Shown: positions 50,387-63,491 of the stretch, one piece after another
Layout of the letters: the number at the start of each line of letters is the position of its first letter
Position numbering within the stretch: the stretch's first letter is position 1
Source of the DNA: Planctomycetota bacterium
GTDB lineage: Bacteria > Planctomycetota > UBA1135 > GCA-002686595
Assembly: GCA_002683825.1 (NCBI GenBank)
Contig: NYUD01000016.1
Span: forward strand, 90,284-154,283
Direction of reading: 5' to 3'
Length of the DNA stretch: 64,000 bases
Program-made: the position numbers and the translations under genes
Notes under the pieces: model-generated
The model's input: the letters and a program-made list of their open reading frames with translations, nothing else
Database searches by the model: none
Told to the model about the DNA's origin: nothing

Positions 50387-50410
50387 GGGGGGGGCCGGGC
50401 ATGGGGGGGG
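50387..50410. repeat. Two runs of eight G residues
   Basis: Eight G at 50387-50394 and eight G at 50403-50410 flank a possible minus-strand ATG at 50400-50402. The rest of the 304-base gap 50329-50632 holds a candidate promoter and a 50-codon frame. Confidence 0.6.
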
Positions 50411-50425
50411 ACTTTCTCCTGGGAC

Positions 50426-50452
50426 TTGCAAAGCCCCCGTGTAGGGTAAACT
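50426..50452 (+). promoter_or_regulatory. Candidate sigma-70-like promoter
   Basis: TTGCAA at 50426-50431 and TAAACT at 50447-50452 are separated by 15 bases, slightly shorter than ideal, and lie 31 bases upstream of the small frame at 50484. It would drive the small frame and the zinc-ribbon/HEAT gene. The match is by eye only. Confidence 0.35.
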
Positions 50453-50483
50453 CGGATCCCGGACTATAGGTGGGGAACCTGCC

Positions 50484-50636
50484 ATGAACGACCGTCGTGA
50501 CGCTCTGGGGGCTCGAAACGGCCTGTGCCGCCGCCGCTCGGCTAACCGCCCGGGTTCCGCTCGGGCGAGGGGAGTCTCGCCGGGAACGGGTTTCGAGCGG
50601 CTCGAACTCGGAAACGCAAGCTCAATAGCCCGATGA
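50484..50636 (+). CDS. Candidate 50-residue upstream frame overlapping the next gene by ATGA
   Basis: An ATG at 50484, after GGTGGGGAAC, opens a 50-codon frame rich in Arg, Ala and Gly (MNDRRDALGARNGLCRRRSA...). Its TGA at 50634-50636 overlaps the ATG of the zinc-ribbon/HEAT gene at 50633. It could be a leader peptide or a translational-coupling device. Composition alone does not separate it from chance in DNA this GC-rich. Confidence 0.35.
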   Translation: MNDRRDALGARNGLCRRRSANRPGSARARGVSPGTGFERLELGNASSIAR

Positions 50637-51754
50637 AGATCTACTTCTGCGATCTCTGCAACGAGTCGGTACCCCACGGCGATCTCGAGAACGGGCGAGC
50701 CGTCATGCGCAACGGCCGGGTAATTTGCTCGGCTTGCGAGGTCGCCATGACGTCCGGCTCTGCGACCTCCCCCGGCTCCACGGAGTCCCCGTCGGAGGGC
50801 GGCGCAGGGGTCGAGAGGACGAACGCGACTTCGGGGAGACAGAGGTCAGTGCGCGGGGCCTCGCCGGTGGCGGCCATGGCCGTCGCTTTGGCCTCGTTTT
50901 CGCTTCTGGGGACCCTCGCGATGGGGGCCTTTCTGTTTACCAACACCGACGAGCATCTGCGTCTGGTGGAGGACGAGATCGCCGATGCGCGCCGCGAAGC
51001 TCTCGAGGACGACCGTTCCATCGAGTCACGCTTTGCGGATGAGGTGCGCCGTACGACCGACGAGCTCGCCGATGCACGCGCGAGTCTGGCCGATCTGCGG
51101 GCACGCCTGGAGGAATCTGCTCGCTCCCGAAACGATTCGTTGGCCCGCGTGCGAGAAGACATCCTCGAATGGGATGGACGCTTACGCGATGTGGAGGGCG
51201 TGCTTTCCACCGTCGAACGTCACGGTATCGAGCTGGGCCAGATACGCGACAGTGCGGCGAATTTGCGTACCGACATCGTGCTCGTCGGTGAACGCGTCAA
51301 GGAACAACGCGATCGCCAGGAGGAACAGCAAAAGGCCGCGGAGTCCGTGCAGAAAAGCGAGGATTCCCAACCCGCGTGGTGGCCTCTGGTCGGGGAGCTT
51401 TCGAGCCAGAATTCCGGCGTGCGTTGGCAGGCGGTGCAATCCCTGGGGGCGACCAAGGACGGGGCCGTGGCCACCCACTTGACGGCCATGCTGAAGGACC
51501 CCGATATCTTCGTCCGCATGGCTACGGCACGGATTCTCGGGGATCTCCAGGCGGTCGTGGGAATCCCCGCGCTGATCGATGCGCTCGAGGACCCCGAGGC
51601 CAGCGTGCGCGAGGCTTCGGTCGTCTCACTGCGCGGCGTGACCGGACAGAACTTCCGCTTCGATCCTGGAGGAAAGGGCTCCGAGCGCGCCAAGCGCGTC
51701 AAGGCCTGGCGCACCTGGTGGGAGAAGTCGGCCGACGATCTGCTCGGCAGCTAA
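50633..51754 (+). CDS. Zinc-ribbon, membrane-helix, coiled-coil and HEAT-repeat protein
   Basis: The 373-residue protein begins with a cytoplasmic zinc ribbon (CDLC ... CSAC, residues 6-9 and about 33-36), then a low-complexity Ser/Gly linker. One membrane helix (AVALASFSLLGTLAMGAFLF, about 86-105) follows, then ~130 residues of coiled coil (LRLVEDEIADARREALEDDR through KEQRDRQEEQQKAAE). The C-terminal domain has HEAT repeats (GVRWQAVQSLGATKDGAVATH, VRMATARILGDLQAVVGIPA, ASVREASVVSLRGVTGQ). It ends AKRVKAWRTWWEKSADD, like the lipoprotein at 49327. The layout suggests a bitopic protein that spaces an extracytoplasmic binding domain away from the membrane. Function unknown. Confidence 0.75.
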   Translation: MKIYFCDLCNESVPHGDLENGRAVMRNGRVICSACEVAMTSGSATSPGSTESPSEGGAGVERTNATSGRQRSVRGASPVAAMAVALASFSLLGTLAMGAFLFTNTDEHLRLVEDEIADARREALEDDRSIESRFADEVRRTTDELADARASLADLRARLEESARSRNDSLARVREDILEWDGRLRDVEGVLSTVERHGIELGQIRDSAANLRTDIVLVGERVKEQRDRQEEQQKAAESVQKSEDSQPAWWPLVGELSSQNSGVRWQAVQSLGATKDGAVATHLTAMLKDPDIFVRMATARILGDLQAVVGIPALIDALEDPEASVREASVVSLRGVTGQNFRFDPGGKGSERAKRVKAWRTWWEKSADDLLGS

Positions 51755-51806
51755 GGGCTTCACTTCTTGCGGCGAGTTGCGGGGCCGGGTGCCTCACAGC
51801 GCATGT

Positions 51807-54737
<2,931 letters not shown>

Positions 54738-54849
54738 GCTCTTCACAGCGCCGCAGCGTAGCGTCTCGGAGGCTCGGCCGAGAGGAGTTAGGCGTCGGGA
54801 ATCGTGGGGAACCCGACCGCCCCCAGTTGCGGACGCGTAGCATGGCCCC

Positions 54850-56262
54850 ATGAAACTCGCTGTCCTCTTGCTCCTCGCCCTCGGTGCGTACGCCTCGACT
54901 TCGAACGGATCGGCCGCGGCCCAGGCAGGCGCCCGGCCCCACGAGCCCCAGGCGGGGGCTGCGGGCGTCGGTGATCCCTACTATCCCGAGCTCGGCAACG
55001 GGGGCTACGACGTCTCCCATTACGACCTCGATCTGGAGGTGGACATGGCCAGCGGTTGGCTGACGGGCGAGGCGACCCTCCAGGCCGTCGCGCTGCAGGA
55101 CCTCTCCAGCTTCAACCTGGACCTGTACGGCCTCGATGTCGATTCGATCGATGTCGATGGAACGGAGGTGGATTTCGACCACGACGTGCACGAAGTGACC
55201 GTGGACCTCGAGGACCATCTCCACTCAGGTGCACCGTTCCAGGTGGTCGTGCGATACGAAGGCGTCCCCGAGCTGGTGCCGGAACCGGCCATGAGCGTGC
55301 TGCCGGGAGTCGGCTGGATCCACGCCCAGAGTGGCGTGTATGTGCTCAGCGAATGCAGCGGCGCCGCTTCGTGGTTTCCGTGCAACGATCACCCGCGCGA
55401 CAAGGCGACCTTTTCCTTCACCGTCAAGGTCAAGAAACCCTTCGTCGTCGCGAGCAACGGCCTTCCTGTCGGCGAGACGGATCACGGCGACAGCCGGACC
55501 TTTCGCTTCGAGGCTTCCGATCCGATGGCGACCTATCTGGCCACCGTCAACATCGCCGAATTCAAGACCACCGAACTCGACGGGCCCGCGGGGATCGCGA
55601 TGACGCTCTACCACCCGACCGACGCGACGCCGCAGGAACTCAAGGCCTTCGAACGGCAGGGGGAGATGATCGAGTACTTCTCGATGCTCTTCGGTCCCTA
55701 TCCCTTCGAGGCCTGCGGGGGAGTCATCTCCTACGAAAATCTGCCCGGCGCCCTCGAGACCCAAACACTACCGGTCTACGGACGGGGCATGCCGGAGGTC
55801 GTCGTGGCCCACGAGGTGGCTCACCAGTGGTTCGGCAACTGCGTCAGCCCGGGGCGCTGGCAGGACATGTGGCTGAACGAGGGCTTTGCGAGCTACGCCG
55901 AATGGCTGTGGCTGGAGAAAAACTCCGGGGCACTCGCACTCGATAACCGAGCCCGTCGAACCTACGCAGGGCTGCGCCGTCGCAGGGTCGGATCGACCGC
56001 CGAGCCCGGTCTCGGCGCTCTCTTCGGCGCCAACGTGTACGAGCGCGGCGCGTACGTCCTGCACCTTCTGCGTGATGAGGTCGGTGACGAAAAGTTCTTC
56101 GAGCTCCTCACGCGATGGGTCGAGACCTTCCATGACGCCACGGCGACGACCGAGGATTTCCTGGCGCTTTCCGACAAGGTCTGCGGGGAGGGGACGAGCG
56201 AGTTTCTCACCCCACTCCTGTACGACGATATTTTGCCCGTCGTGCCCGACTACGAGGGCTGA
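54850..56262 (+). CDS. Exported M1-family zinc aminopeptidase
   Basis: The 470-residue product has a signal peptide ([16 protein letters not shown]). The gluzincin site is [10 protein letters not shown] (His321, Glu322, His325) with the third ligand Glu344 in [13 protein letters not shown]. The substrate-anchoring GAMEN loop is represented by ISYENLPGA, keeping the glutamate. At 470 residues it has the N-terminal beta domain and catalytic domain but lacks the large C-terminal helical domain of PepN-type enzymes, like other short exported M1 members. Expected to trim peptides in the periplasm or outside. It is divergent from gcvP across 112 bases and ends four bases from the convergent DUF1501 gene. 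Confidence 0.92.
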   Translation: MKLAVLLLLALGAYASTSNGSAAAQAGARPHEPQAGAAGVGDPYYPELGNGGYDVSHYDLDLEVDMASGWLTGEATLQAVALQDLSSFNLDLYGLDVDSIDVDGTEVDFDHDVHEVTVDLEDHLHSGAPFQVVVRYEGVPELVPEPAMSVLPGVGWIHAQSGVYVLSECSGAASWFPCNDHPRDKATFSFTVKVKKPFVVASNGLPVGETDHGDSRTFRFEASDPMATYLATVNIAEFKTTELDGPAGIAMTLYHPTDATPQELKAFERQGEMIEYFSMLFGPYPFEACGGVISYENLPGALETQTLPVYGRGMPEVVVAHEVAHQWFGNCVSPGRWQDMWLNEGFASYAEWLWLEKNSGALALDNRARRTYAGLRRRRVGSTAEPGLGALFGANVYERGAYVLHLLRDEVGDEKFFELLTRWVETFHDATATTEDFLALSDKVCGEGTSEFLTPLLYDDILPVVPDYEG

Positions 56263-56266
56263 GCGC

Positions 56267-57700
56267 TCAGGCGAGGAGTTTCTGAGCGACTTTTCCGTAG
56301 ACGTCGGTCAGGCGGAAATCGCGACCCTGGGAGCGATAGGTCAGGCGCTCGTGGTCGAGTCCCAGAAGGTGCAACAGGGTCGCGTGCAGGTCGTGCACGG
56401 AGACCGGATCCTCGGTGACGGAGTAACCGAGCTCATCCGTTGCGCCCAGGGTGATGCCGGGCCGCACGCCTCCGCCCGCCAGCCACATCGTGAAGGCGTG
56501 TGGGTGATGGTCGCGACCCAGATAGGTCGACCCGTTGCGCTCCTCGTTCATCGGTGTGCGACCGAACTCGCCCCCCCAGACGACGAGCGTGTCCTCCAGG
56601 AGTCCCAGACGCTTCAGGTCCTTGAGGAGTGCGGCGCAGGCGCGGTCGGTCTCTTCGCAGCGCTGGGGCAGGGAAGTCACGATGTCGTCGCTGGGTGAGG
56701 TGCCGTGGCTGTCCCATCCCCAGTGGTAGAGCTGAACGAAACGCACCCCGCGTTCGACCAGCCGCCGGGCCAGGAGGCAATTGTTGGCGAAGGAAGCGCT
56801 GCCGGCCTGGGCGCCGTAAAGCTCGCGCACTTCCTGCGGCTCCTTTTCGATCTCCACGAGCTCGGGCACGCTGGTTTGCATGCGGTAGGCGAGTTCGTAT
56901 TGCGCGATGCGCGTCTGAATTTCCGGATCGCCGAGTTCGAGGAGGCGGGCTTCGTTCAGCGAACGCAACGCGTCGAGCACCCGTCTGCGGGAGCCCGGCT
57001 GCATGCCTTCGGGATTCGACAGAAAGAGCACCGGGTCGCCCTGGGATTGGAAGCGCACCCCCTGATGGACGGTAGGCAGGAAACCGCTGTTCCACAAGGA
57101 GTGGCCCCCGCTCGGACCGTAGGCGCCCGACAGCATGACGACGAAGGCGGGCAGGTCCTGGTTCTCGCTGCCCAGGCCGTAGGACAACCAGGAACCCATG
57201 CTGGGCCGTCCGACCCGTTCGAAACCCGTGTTCAAGAACAGCTGGCCGGGCGCGTGATTGAACTGGGTGGTGTGCATCGAGCGCACGATGGCGATGTCGT
57301 CGGCGACACCTGCGAGATGGGGCAAGAGCTCCGAGAGTTCTTGACCGGATTCACCGTGTTTGGCGAAGCCATAGGGTGAGGCGAGAAGTTTCGGGACGCC
57401 CTTGATGAAGGCGAAACGCTCGCCCTGGATCAGATCTTCGGGAACCGGTTCCCGGTCGTGCGCGGCGAGCGCCGGCTTGGGATCGAAGAGATCCAGCTGG
57501 GAGGGCGAGCCGGCCATGTGCAGGTAGATGATGCGCTTGGCGCGGGGTGCGAAGTGTGGACCCGTGTGGGTCGTTCCTTGCGCCGACGCCGAATCTCCAA
57601 GGAGCGTCTGTAGGGCCAGCGAACCGAGCCCCAGGCCGCCGGATCCGAGCAGCGCACGGCGGGTCAGGGCTCTTGCGTGTTCGGGTCGGGGATGGGACAT
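56267..57700 (-). CDS. DUF1501 protein, Tat-exported, sulfatase-like fold
   Basis: The 477-residue protein opens with a twin-arginine signal ([19 protein letters not shown], Arg14/Arg15). It matches DUF1501, a planctomycete-expanded family with an alkaline-phosphatase-like fold. Visible blocks are [71 protein letters not shown] and [14 protein letters not shown], then [17 protein letters not shown]. Members nearly always lie next to PSD1-type cytochromes, as here with six bases between the genes. The reaction is unknown. Export in folded form suggests a periplasmic metalloenzyme. Confidence 0.92.
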   Translation of the reverse strand: MSHPRPEHARALTRRALLGSGGLGLGSLALQTLLGDSASAQGTTHTGPHFAPRAKRIIYLHMAGSPSQLDLFDPKPALAAHDREPVPEDLIQGERFAFIKGVPKLLASPYGFAKHGESGQELSELLPHLAGVADDIAIVRSMHTTQFNHAPGQLFLNTGFERVGRPSMGSWLSYGLGSENQDLPAFVVMLSGAYGPSGGHSLWNSGFLPTVHQGVRFQSQGDPVLFLSNPEGMQPGSRRRVLDALRSLNEARLLELGDPEIQTRIAQYELAYRMQTSVPELVEIEKEPQEVRELYGAQAGSASFANNCLLARRLVERGVRFVQLYHWGWDSHGTSPSDDIVTSLPQRCEETDRACAALLKDLKRLGLLEDTLVVWGGEFGRTPMNEERNGSTYLGRDHHPHAFTMWLAGGGVRPGITLGATDELGYSVTEDPVSVHDLHATLLHLLGLDHERLTYRSQGRDFRLTDVYGKVAQKLLA

Positions 57701-57706
57701 TCGGGC

Positions 57707-60700
57707 CTAGCCCTTCGTGATCGTTTCGTCGAGGTTCAGGAGCGCGTTGGCCACGACCGTCCAGGCCGCGAGTTCGACGGGATCGAGATCATCGTCCCCG
57801 AACTGGAGCGGCAAGCTGGTGGGAACGGCGAGTTTGCGGGCGGCCACGGGGTCCATCTCAAAGGCCCTGAGTTCCGCTTCGAAAAGCTCGCGCAGGACGC
57901 GCCGTTCCGGATCGGTGGGGCGTCGAGAGGTGCAGGTGCGGAAGCCGAAATCGATGCGTTCCTCCACGCTGGTTCCACCTTCGCGGACGAGGCGACGCGC
58001 AAGTGCGACGGCGCATTCGACAAAGCACGGATCGTTGAGCAACGCGAGCGCCTGCAGGGGCGTGTTGCTGCGCGCGCGGCGCGTACAGGAAAGCTCGCGG
58101 CTGGTCGCATCGAAGATCAGGAAGGTCGGGTACGGCGCCGTGCGACGCCAGAACGTGTACAGACCTCGGCGCCAGCGGTCACGGCCCGTGGCCGTCTCCC
58201 AGCGGTCGCCGCTGTAGGTCATCGTCCAGGTTCCCTGGGGCTGGGGCGGGAAGACGCTGGGGCCTCCGACCGAGCGATCCAGAAGTCCGCTGAGCGCCAG
58301 GGCGATGTCCCGCACGCCCTCCGCATCGACCCGATGGCGCGGACCGCGGGAAAGGAATCGATTGGAGGGATCGCGCTCGGAGTGTTCGGGCGCCATGCGT
58401 GCGCTCTGTCGGTAGGTGTGCGAGCTCAGGATCGTTCTGTGGAGCTCCTTCACGCTCCAATCGACGTCCTTGAAGTGCAGCGCCAGCCAATCCAGCAGTT
58501 CGGGGTGCGTGGGAGGATCTCCCTGGCGGCCGAAGTCTGCGCTGGTGGCGACGAGGCCGGTTCCGAAGAGCCTCTCCCACAGACGATTGACGAAGACCCG
58601 AGCGGTCAGGGGGTGGGCGTCGTCGACCAACCAGCGTGCGAGATCCAGTCGGTCCGGCCTCGCCGCCCTGGGGTGAAGGGGCGGAAGGACGAGCGGCACC
58701 GTGGGTTGGACCTCCTCGCGCAGGTCCAGGAAGCTGCCCCGCGCCTGAAGGTGGGTCGCCCGGGGCTCTTTCAGTTCTCGCAGCACGAGGGCCTCGGGGT
58801 AGGCGAGCTCCTTTTCGACTTGCGCCAGGCGTCGGCGGGTCGCTTCGAGTTCCGGTGCTCGCCCCAGATACCAGCCATGCAGCTCTCGGTTCTCCTCCTC
58901 ATTGCGTGGGCGTCCCAGCATGGCCGTGAGCCCGGGGGGAGGAACCGGATCGAGGTCCGGCGGGCCGGCGTTCAGGAGGCCGATCCGGAAGCGACCGATC
59001 AGGTGGGCCCCGCCGTAGCTCTGGACCAGGGTGAGTTCGAATTCGTCCGTCCCGCTCGACACGAGCGGAGCTGCGAGTTCGACGACCAGGACGTGGGCTT
59101 CCCCCTCGCCGCCGGCGATCGCCCAACCGCTCAGCGGGTCTCCATCGACGGTGTCGCCCGGCCGCCAGGGCCTATCCGGTTGGTGGAAGTCCGCGCGCGC
59201 GCTGCGGAGCTCGATCGTCTCTTCACCGCGACTGAGCGCCAGGGTGTTCAGGACGAAGTTCCGGTGCGCGGCCCGACCGGGACCCGTTTCGGGCAGGCTC
59301 TCATCGCACAGCACTTCCAGGCGCAGCCCGTTCCAGGTGCCGGCTTCGGCGCGGAAGAGGACGCGGTAGGTGTCCGTGTCGGGCGGCTCGCCCAGGGCCA
59401 GAACCGAATCGTCGTTCAGGACCGCCAGTCTCGAAGTCTCGCCAAAGACCCGCTGCGGGCGAACGGTGCGCCAGGCGTTCAGGCTGGCGCTCCAGGCCTG
59501 CTCCCAGGTGAGAAGGGATTTTTCGAGTTCGGGTGAGAGGGTCGACAGCTCCTCTTCGAGTCGGGCTTTTTCCGCCTTGAGGTCGTTCGCTTCCGCGAGC
59601 TGCGCCGGCGTCGGTGCCGGGATCGTCGGCTCGTCCGAGTTGCCGTCGTCGTCGGTCGAGTTGAAGAAGGCGTAGAAGGAGTAGTAGTCGCGCTGGGAGA
59701 AGGGGTCGTACTTGTGCTCGTGACACTGGGCGCACTCCAGGGTGATGCCCATCCACGTCGATGCGGTCGTGTGCACGCGATCCTTCACCGCCGCGACGCG
59801 AAACTCTTCCGGATCGGCGCCGCCCTCTCGGTTGACCATGGTGTTGCGGTGGAAACCGGTTGCGATCTGCTGTTCGAGCGTCGCATCGGGCAGTAGATCT
59901 CCCGCCAGCTGCTCGATCGTGAAGGTGTCGAACGGCTTGTCCTCGGCGAAGGCGTCGATCACCCAGTCCCGATAGCGCCACATCGTGCGCCGATCGTCCT
60001 TTTCGTAACCCTGGCTGTCGGCGTAGCGCGCCAGGTCCATCCAGTGGCGAGCCTGGTGCTCGGCGTAGTGCGGCGAGTCCAGGAGTCGTTCGAGGGCGCG
60101 CTCCCACGCGCCCGGATCCGGGTCGCCTTCGAAGCGCTCGAGTTCGGAAAGCGACGGCGGCAATCCGGTCAGATCGAGGCTGGCACGTCGCAAGAGCGTC
60201 GCCCGGTCGGCGAGCGGTGAGGGAGAGAGATCCGGTTCGCAAAGGCGCGCTCGAATGAAGCGGTCGATCGCGCTCCCTTCCCCTTCGGGGACCGCCGGCC
60301 GCCGGGGTGCTGAATAGGCCCAGTGGGCCCGCCACGACTCCCTTTCATCGACCGCGTTGCTTTGCGGCCACAACGCGCCCGCGTCGATCCAGCGGACGAA
60401 AAGATCGATCTCCTCCGCGCTCAAGGGGTCCTCGCCTTTCGGCATGCGCTCGTCATCATCGTCCGAACGCAGGCGCAGGATCAGCTCGCTGGCGTCCGCG
60501 TCACCCGCAACGATGACCCCGGTTGTACCGGACGTGCTGGTGGCGAGCGCCGCCGTGCGGAGGTCGAGGCGCAACCCCGCGCGTCGCTTGGTCTCCCCGT
60601 GACAGCCATAGCAGTGCCGGGCGAGAAGCGGCTGGATGTCCCGGGTAAAGTCCGGCTTCTCCGTGGGCGTGATCGCCAGGGACAAGAGCGCAGTGGTGGT

Positions 60701-60712
60701 GAGGCACAGCAT
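57707..60712 (-). CDS. PSCyt1-PSCyt2-PSD1 protein (DUF1549/DUF1553) with cytochrome-like heme site
   Basis: The 1001-residue exported protein has a short leader ([15 protein letters not shown]) and a PSCyt1 domain with the heme motif CYGCH (Cys34, Cys37, His38), followed by KRRAGLRLD and [11 protein letters not shown]. The DUF1549 (PSCyt2) domain has [10 protein letters not shown]-type wording, [42 protein letters not shown] and [22 protein letters not shown], then [18 protein letters not shown], a second CxxCH. A middle jelly-roll-like region follows. The C-terminal DUF1553 (PSD1) part has [24 protein letters not shown] and [20 protein letters not shown]. It forms a two-gene unit with the DUF1501 gene. 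The family is thought to bind heme and act in periplasmic carbohydrate or redox chemistry, without a proven reaction. Confidence 0.93.
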   Translation of the reverse strand: MLCLTTTALLSLAITPTEKPDFTRDIQPLLARHCYGCHGETKRRAGLRLDLRTAALATSTSGTTGVIVAGDADASELILRLRSDDDDERMPKGEDPLSAEEIDLFVRWIDAGALWPQSNAVDERESWRAHWAYSAPRRPAVPEGEGSAIDRFIRARLCEPDLSPSPLADRATLLRRASLDLTGLPPSLSELERFEGDPDPGAWERALERLLDSPHYAEHQARHWMDLARYADSQGYEKDDRRTMWRYRDWVIDAFAEDKPFDTFTIEQLAGDLLPDATLEQQIATGFHRNTMVNREGGADPEEFRVAAVKDRVHTTASTWMGITLECAQCHEHKYDPFSQRDYYSFYAFFNSTDDDGNSDEPTIPAPTPAQLAEANDLKAEKARLEEELSTLSPELEKSLLTWEQAWSASLNAWRTVRPQRVFGETSRLAVLNDDSVLALGEPPDTDTYRVLFRAEAGTWNGLRLEVLCDESLPETGPGRAAHRNFVLNTLALSRGEETIELRSARADFHQPDRPWRPGDTVDGDPLSGWAIAGGEGEAHVLVVELAAPLVSSGTDEFELTLVQSYGGAHLIGRFRIGLLNAGPPDLDPVPPPGLTAMLGRPRNEEENRELHGWYLGRAPELEATRRRLAQVEKELAYPEALVLRELKEPRATHLQARGSFLDLREEVQPTVPLVLPPLHPRAARPDRLDLARWLVDDAHPLTARVFVNRLWERLFGTGLVATSADFGRQGDPPTHPELLDWLALHFKDVDWSVKELHRTILSSHTYRQSARMAPEHSERDPSNRFLSRGPRHRVDAEGVRDIALALSGLLDRSVGGPSVFPPQPQGTWTMTYSGDRWETATGRDRWRRGLYTFWRRTAPYPTFLIFDATSRELSCTRRARSNTPLQALALLNDPCFVECAVALARRLVREGGTSVEERIDFGFRTCTSRRPTDPERRVLRELFEAELRAFEMDPVAARKLAVPTSLPLQFGDDDLDPVELAAWTVVANALLNLDETITKG

Positions 60713-61055
60713 TCGGTGCCGCCTATCCTAGCGTGATGATGGGAGTCGGGCTGTACGGAAGCAGGCACGGTGATGGGTGGGTGGTGTCAGGACAATTTCC
60801 ACCCCATTTCAGTGGGTGGTTTGCGGGCCGGGTGTTTCCCGACTTCGGTCATGGTGGTGATCGCGCGCTTTTTCCAGCGGAAAGGTGGCCTGGATCGTGC
60901 GTCCCGTCGAAAGGGCAGGGCCGTCCCCGCCCGGATCGAGGAGGCGCAGGGAGAGGTGCTCGGGCGTTGCAAAGCTCCGCCGTTCGGGACTCGTGGATCT
61001 GCGAGCGGTCTTTCGTCCGGAGGGGGGGTGCACGGAGGGCGCCCGGAAGCGTAGG
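60713..61055. other. 343-base gap without a supported gene
   Basis: Frames exist on both strands but none has protein-like sequence or a sensible start. The only visible structure is CCACCC at 60799-60804 with GGGTGG at 60814-60819 around a nine-base loop, preceded by TGTCAGGACAATTT. It separates the divergent PSD1 gene from the mdh-fumC operon and presumably holds both promoters. Confidence 0.5.
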
Positions 61056-62021
61056 GTGTCGCGCCGAGTGTCCCCCATCCCGCAAAGAAAGATCACCGTC
61101 GTCGGCGCCGGCTATGTCGGCATGAGCGTCGCGCAGAAGTGCGCCGAAAAAAATCTGGCCGCGGAGATCTGTCTGACCGATGTGCTGGAGGGTCGAGCCG
61201 AGGGGATCGCCCTCGATCTGAACCAGGCCGCGGCCATCGAGGGCTACACCTCCCGAGTGGTTGGAACTTGCGAGCCCGGTCCCACGGAACGATCGGATCT
61301 CTTCATCGTGACGGCGGGACGGCCGCGCAAGCCCGGAATGAGCCGCTCCGATCTCCTGGAGGTCAACGGACGTATCGTTGTCGAAGTGGCCGACGTGATT
61401 CGCGAACGATCGCCCGATGCCATCGTCATCGTGGTGACCAATCCGCTCGATCCGATGACCGGACTGATGCGTGCACGCACGGGTTTTCCCGCGCGCCGGG
61501 TCTGCGGCATGGCCGGCCTGCTGGATGCCTCCCGTTTCTCGTGGTTCATCGCCGAAGCCCTCCGGACCTCCGTCAAGGACGTCGATGCGATGGTGCTGGG
61601 GGCCCACGGCGATTCGATGGTTCCGCTGCCGAATGCCTGTACGGTCAACGGAATCGCTCTGGGCGAGCTGTTGGATCGCCCGACGATCGCGGCGCTTTCG
61701 GATCGCACACGTCACGGTGGGGCGGAAATCGTCGGGCTCCTGAAGACCGGCAGCGCCTTCTATGCGCCCGCTTCCTCTGCCGTGGCGATGGCCGCGTCGA
61801 TCTTGAACGACGAACGACGCCTCTTGCCGTGCTCCTGTCTCCTGAACGGACAGTTCGGTGTCGAGGGGATCTACACCGGCGTCCCCGCAATTCTCGGCAA
61901 GATGGGTGTCGAGCGGATCGTCGAGCTACCGCTCGACACCGAGGCGCGCATACAGATGCAAAAGACGGTGGGTGAGATTCAGAAGGATATGGAGGCCCTG
62001 CGCGATTCGGGGCTTTCGTGA
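61056..62021 (+). CDS. mdh: Malate dehydrogenase (LDH-like type)
   Basis: I chose the GTG at 61056, six bases after GGAAG, giving 321 residues; the open frame reaches 60885 but the extra part is not conserved. NAD site ITVVGAGYVGMSVAQKCAEK, substrate-specificity loop VTAGRPRKPGMSRSDLLEVN, TNPLDPMT and active-site GAHGDSMVPL. The arginine at the position equivalent to LDH residue 102 (the first Arg of GRPRKPG) indicates oxaloacetate/malate rather than pyruvate/lactate. Cytoplasmic, TCA cycle. Fumarase follows 32 bases later, so the two consecutive TCA steps are probably co-transcribed. Confidence 0.92.
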   Translation: MSRRVSPIPQRKITVVGAGYVGMSVAQKCAEKNLAAEICLTDVLEGRAEGIALDLNQAAAIEGYTSRVVGTCEPGPTERSDLFIVTAGRPRKPGMSRSDLLEVNGRIVVEVADVIRERSPDAIVIVVTNPLDPMTGLMRARTGFPARRVCGMAGLLDASRFSWFIAEALRTSVKDVDAMVLGAHGDSMVPLPNACTVNGIALGELLDRPTIAALSDRTRHGGAEIVGLLKTGSAFYAPASSAVAMAASILNDERRLLPCSCLLNGQFGVEGIYTGVPAILGKMGVERIVELPLDTEARIQMQKTVGEIQKDMEALRDSGLS

Positions 62022-62053
62022 AACCAAGCGTTCCCCAGAAGGACTAGAGCGAG

Positions 62054-63457
<1,404 letters not shown>

Positions 63458-63491
63458 GACATCGCCTTTTTCAGCATTCCACCGGACGACG

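Noticed and set aside
54738-54849. Glycine riboswitch upstream of gcvP
   Set aside because: I looked on the minus strand for the tandem aptamer core and found no matching conserved segments in the 112 bases.
57677-59536. 619-codon frame opposite the PSD1 gene
   Set aside because: It is a shadow of the PSD1 coding strand with no recognisable domain.
60785-60830. An insertion-sequence end
   Set aside because: Only one short hairpin is visible, with no transposase fragment, no target-site duplication and no second copy in the window.
60733-61125. A 130-codon frame upstream of mdh
   Set aside because: It overlaps the mdh start in another frame, has a Gly/Arg-rich composition without motifs, and covers the presumed promoter region.
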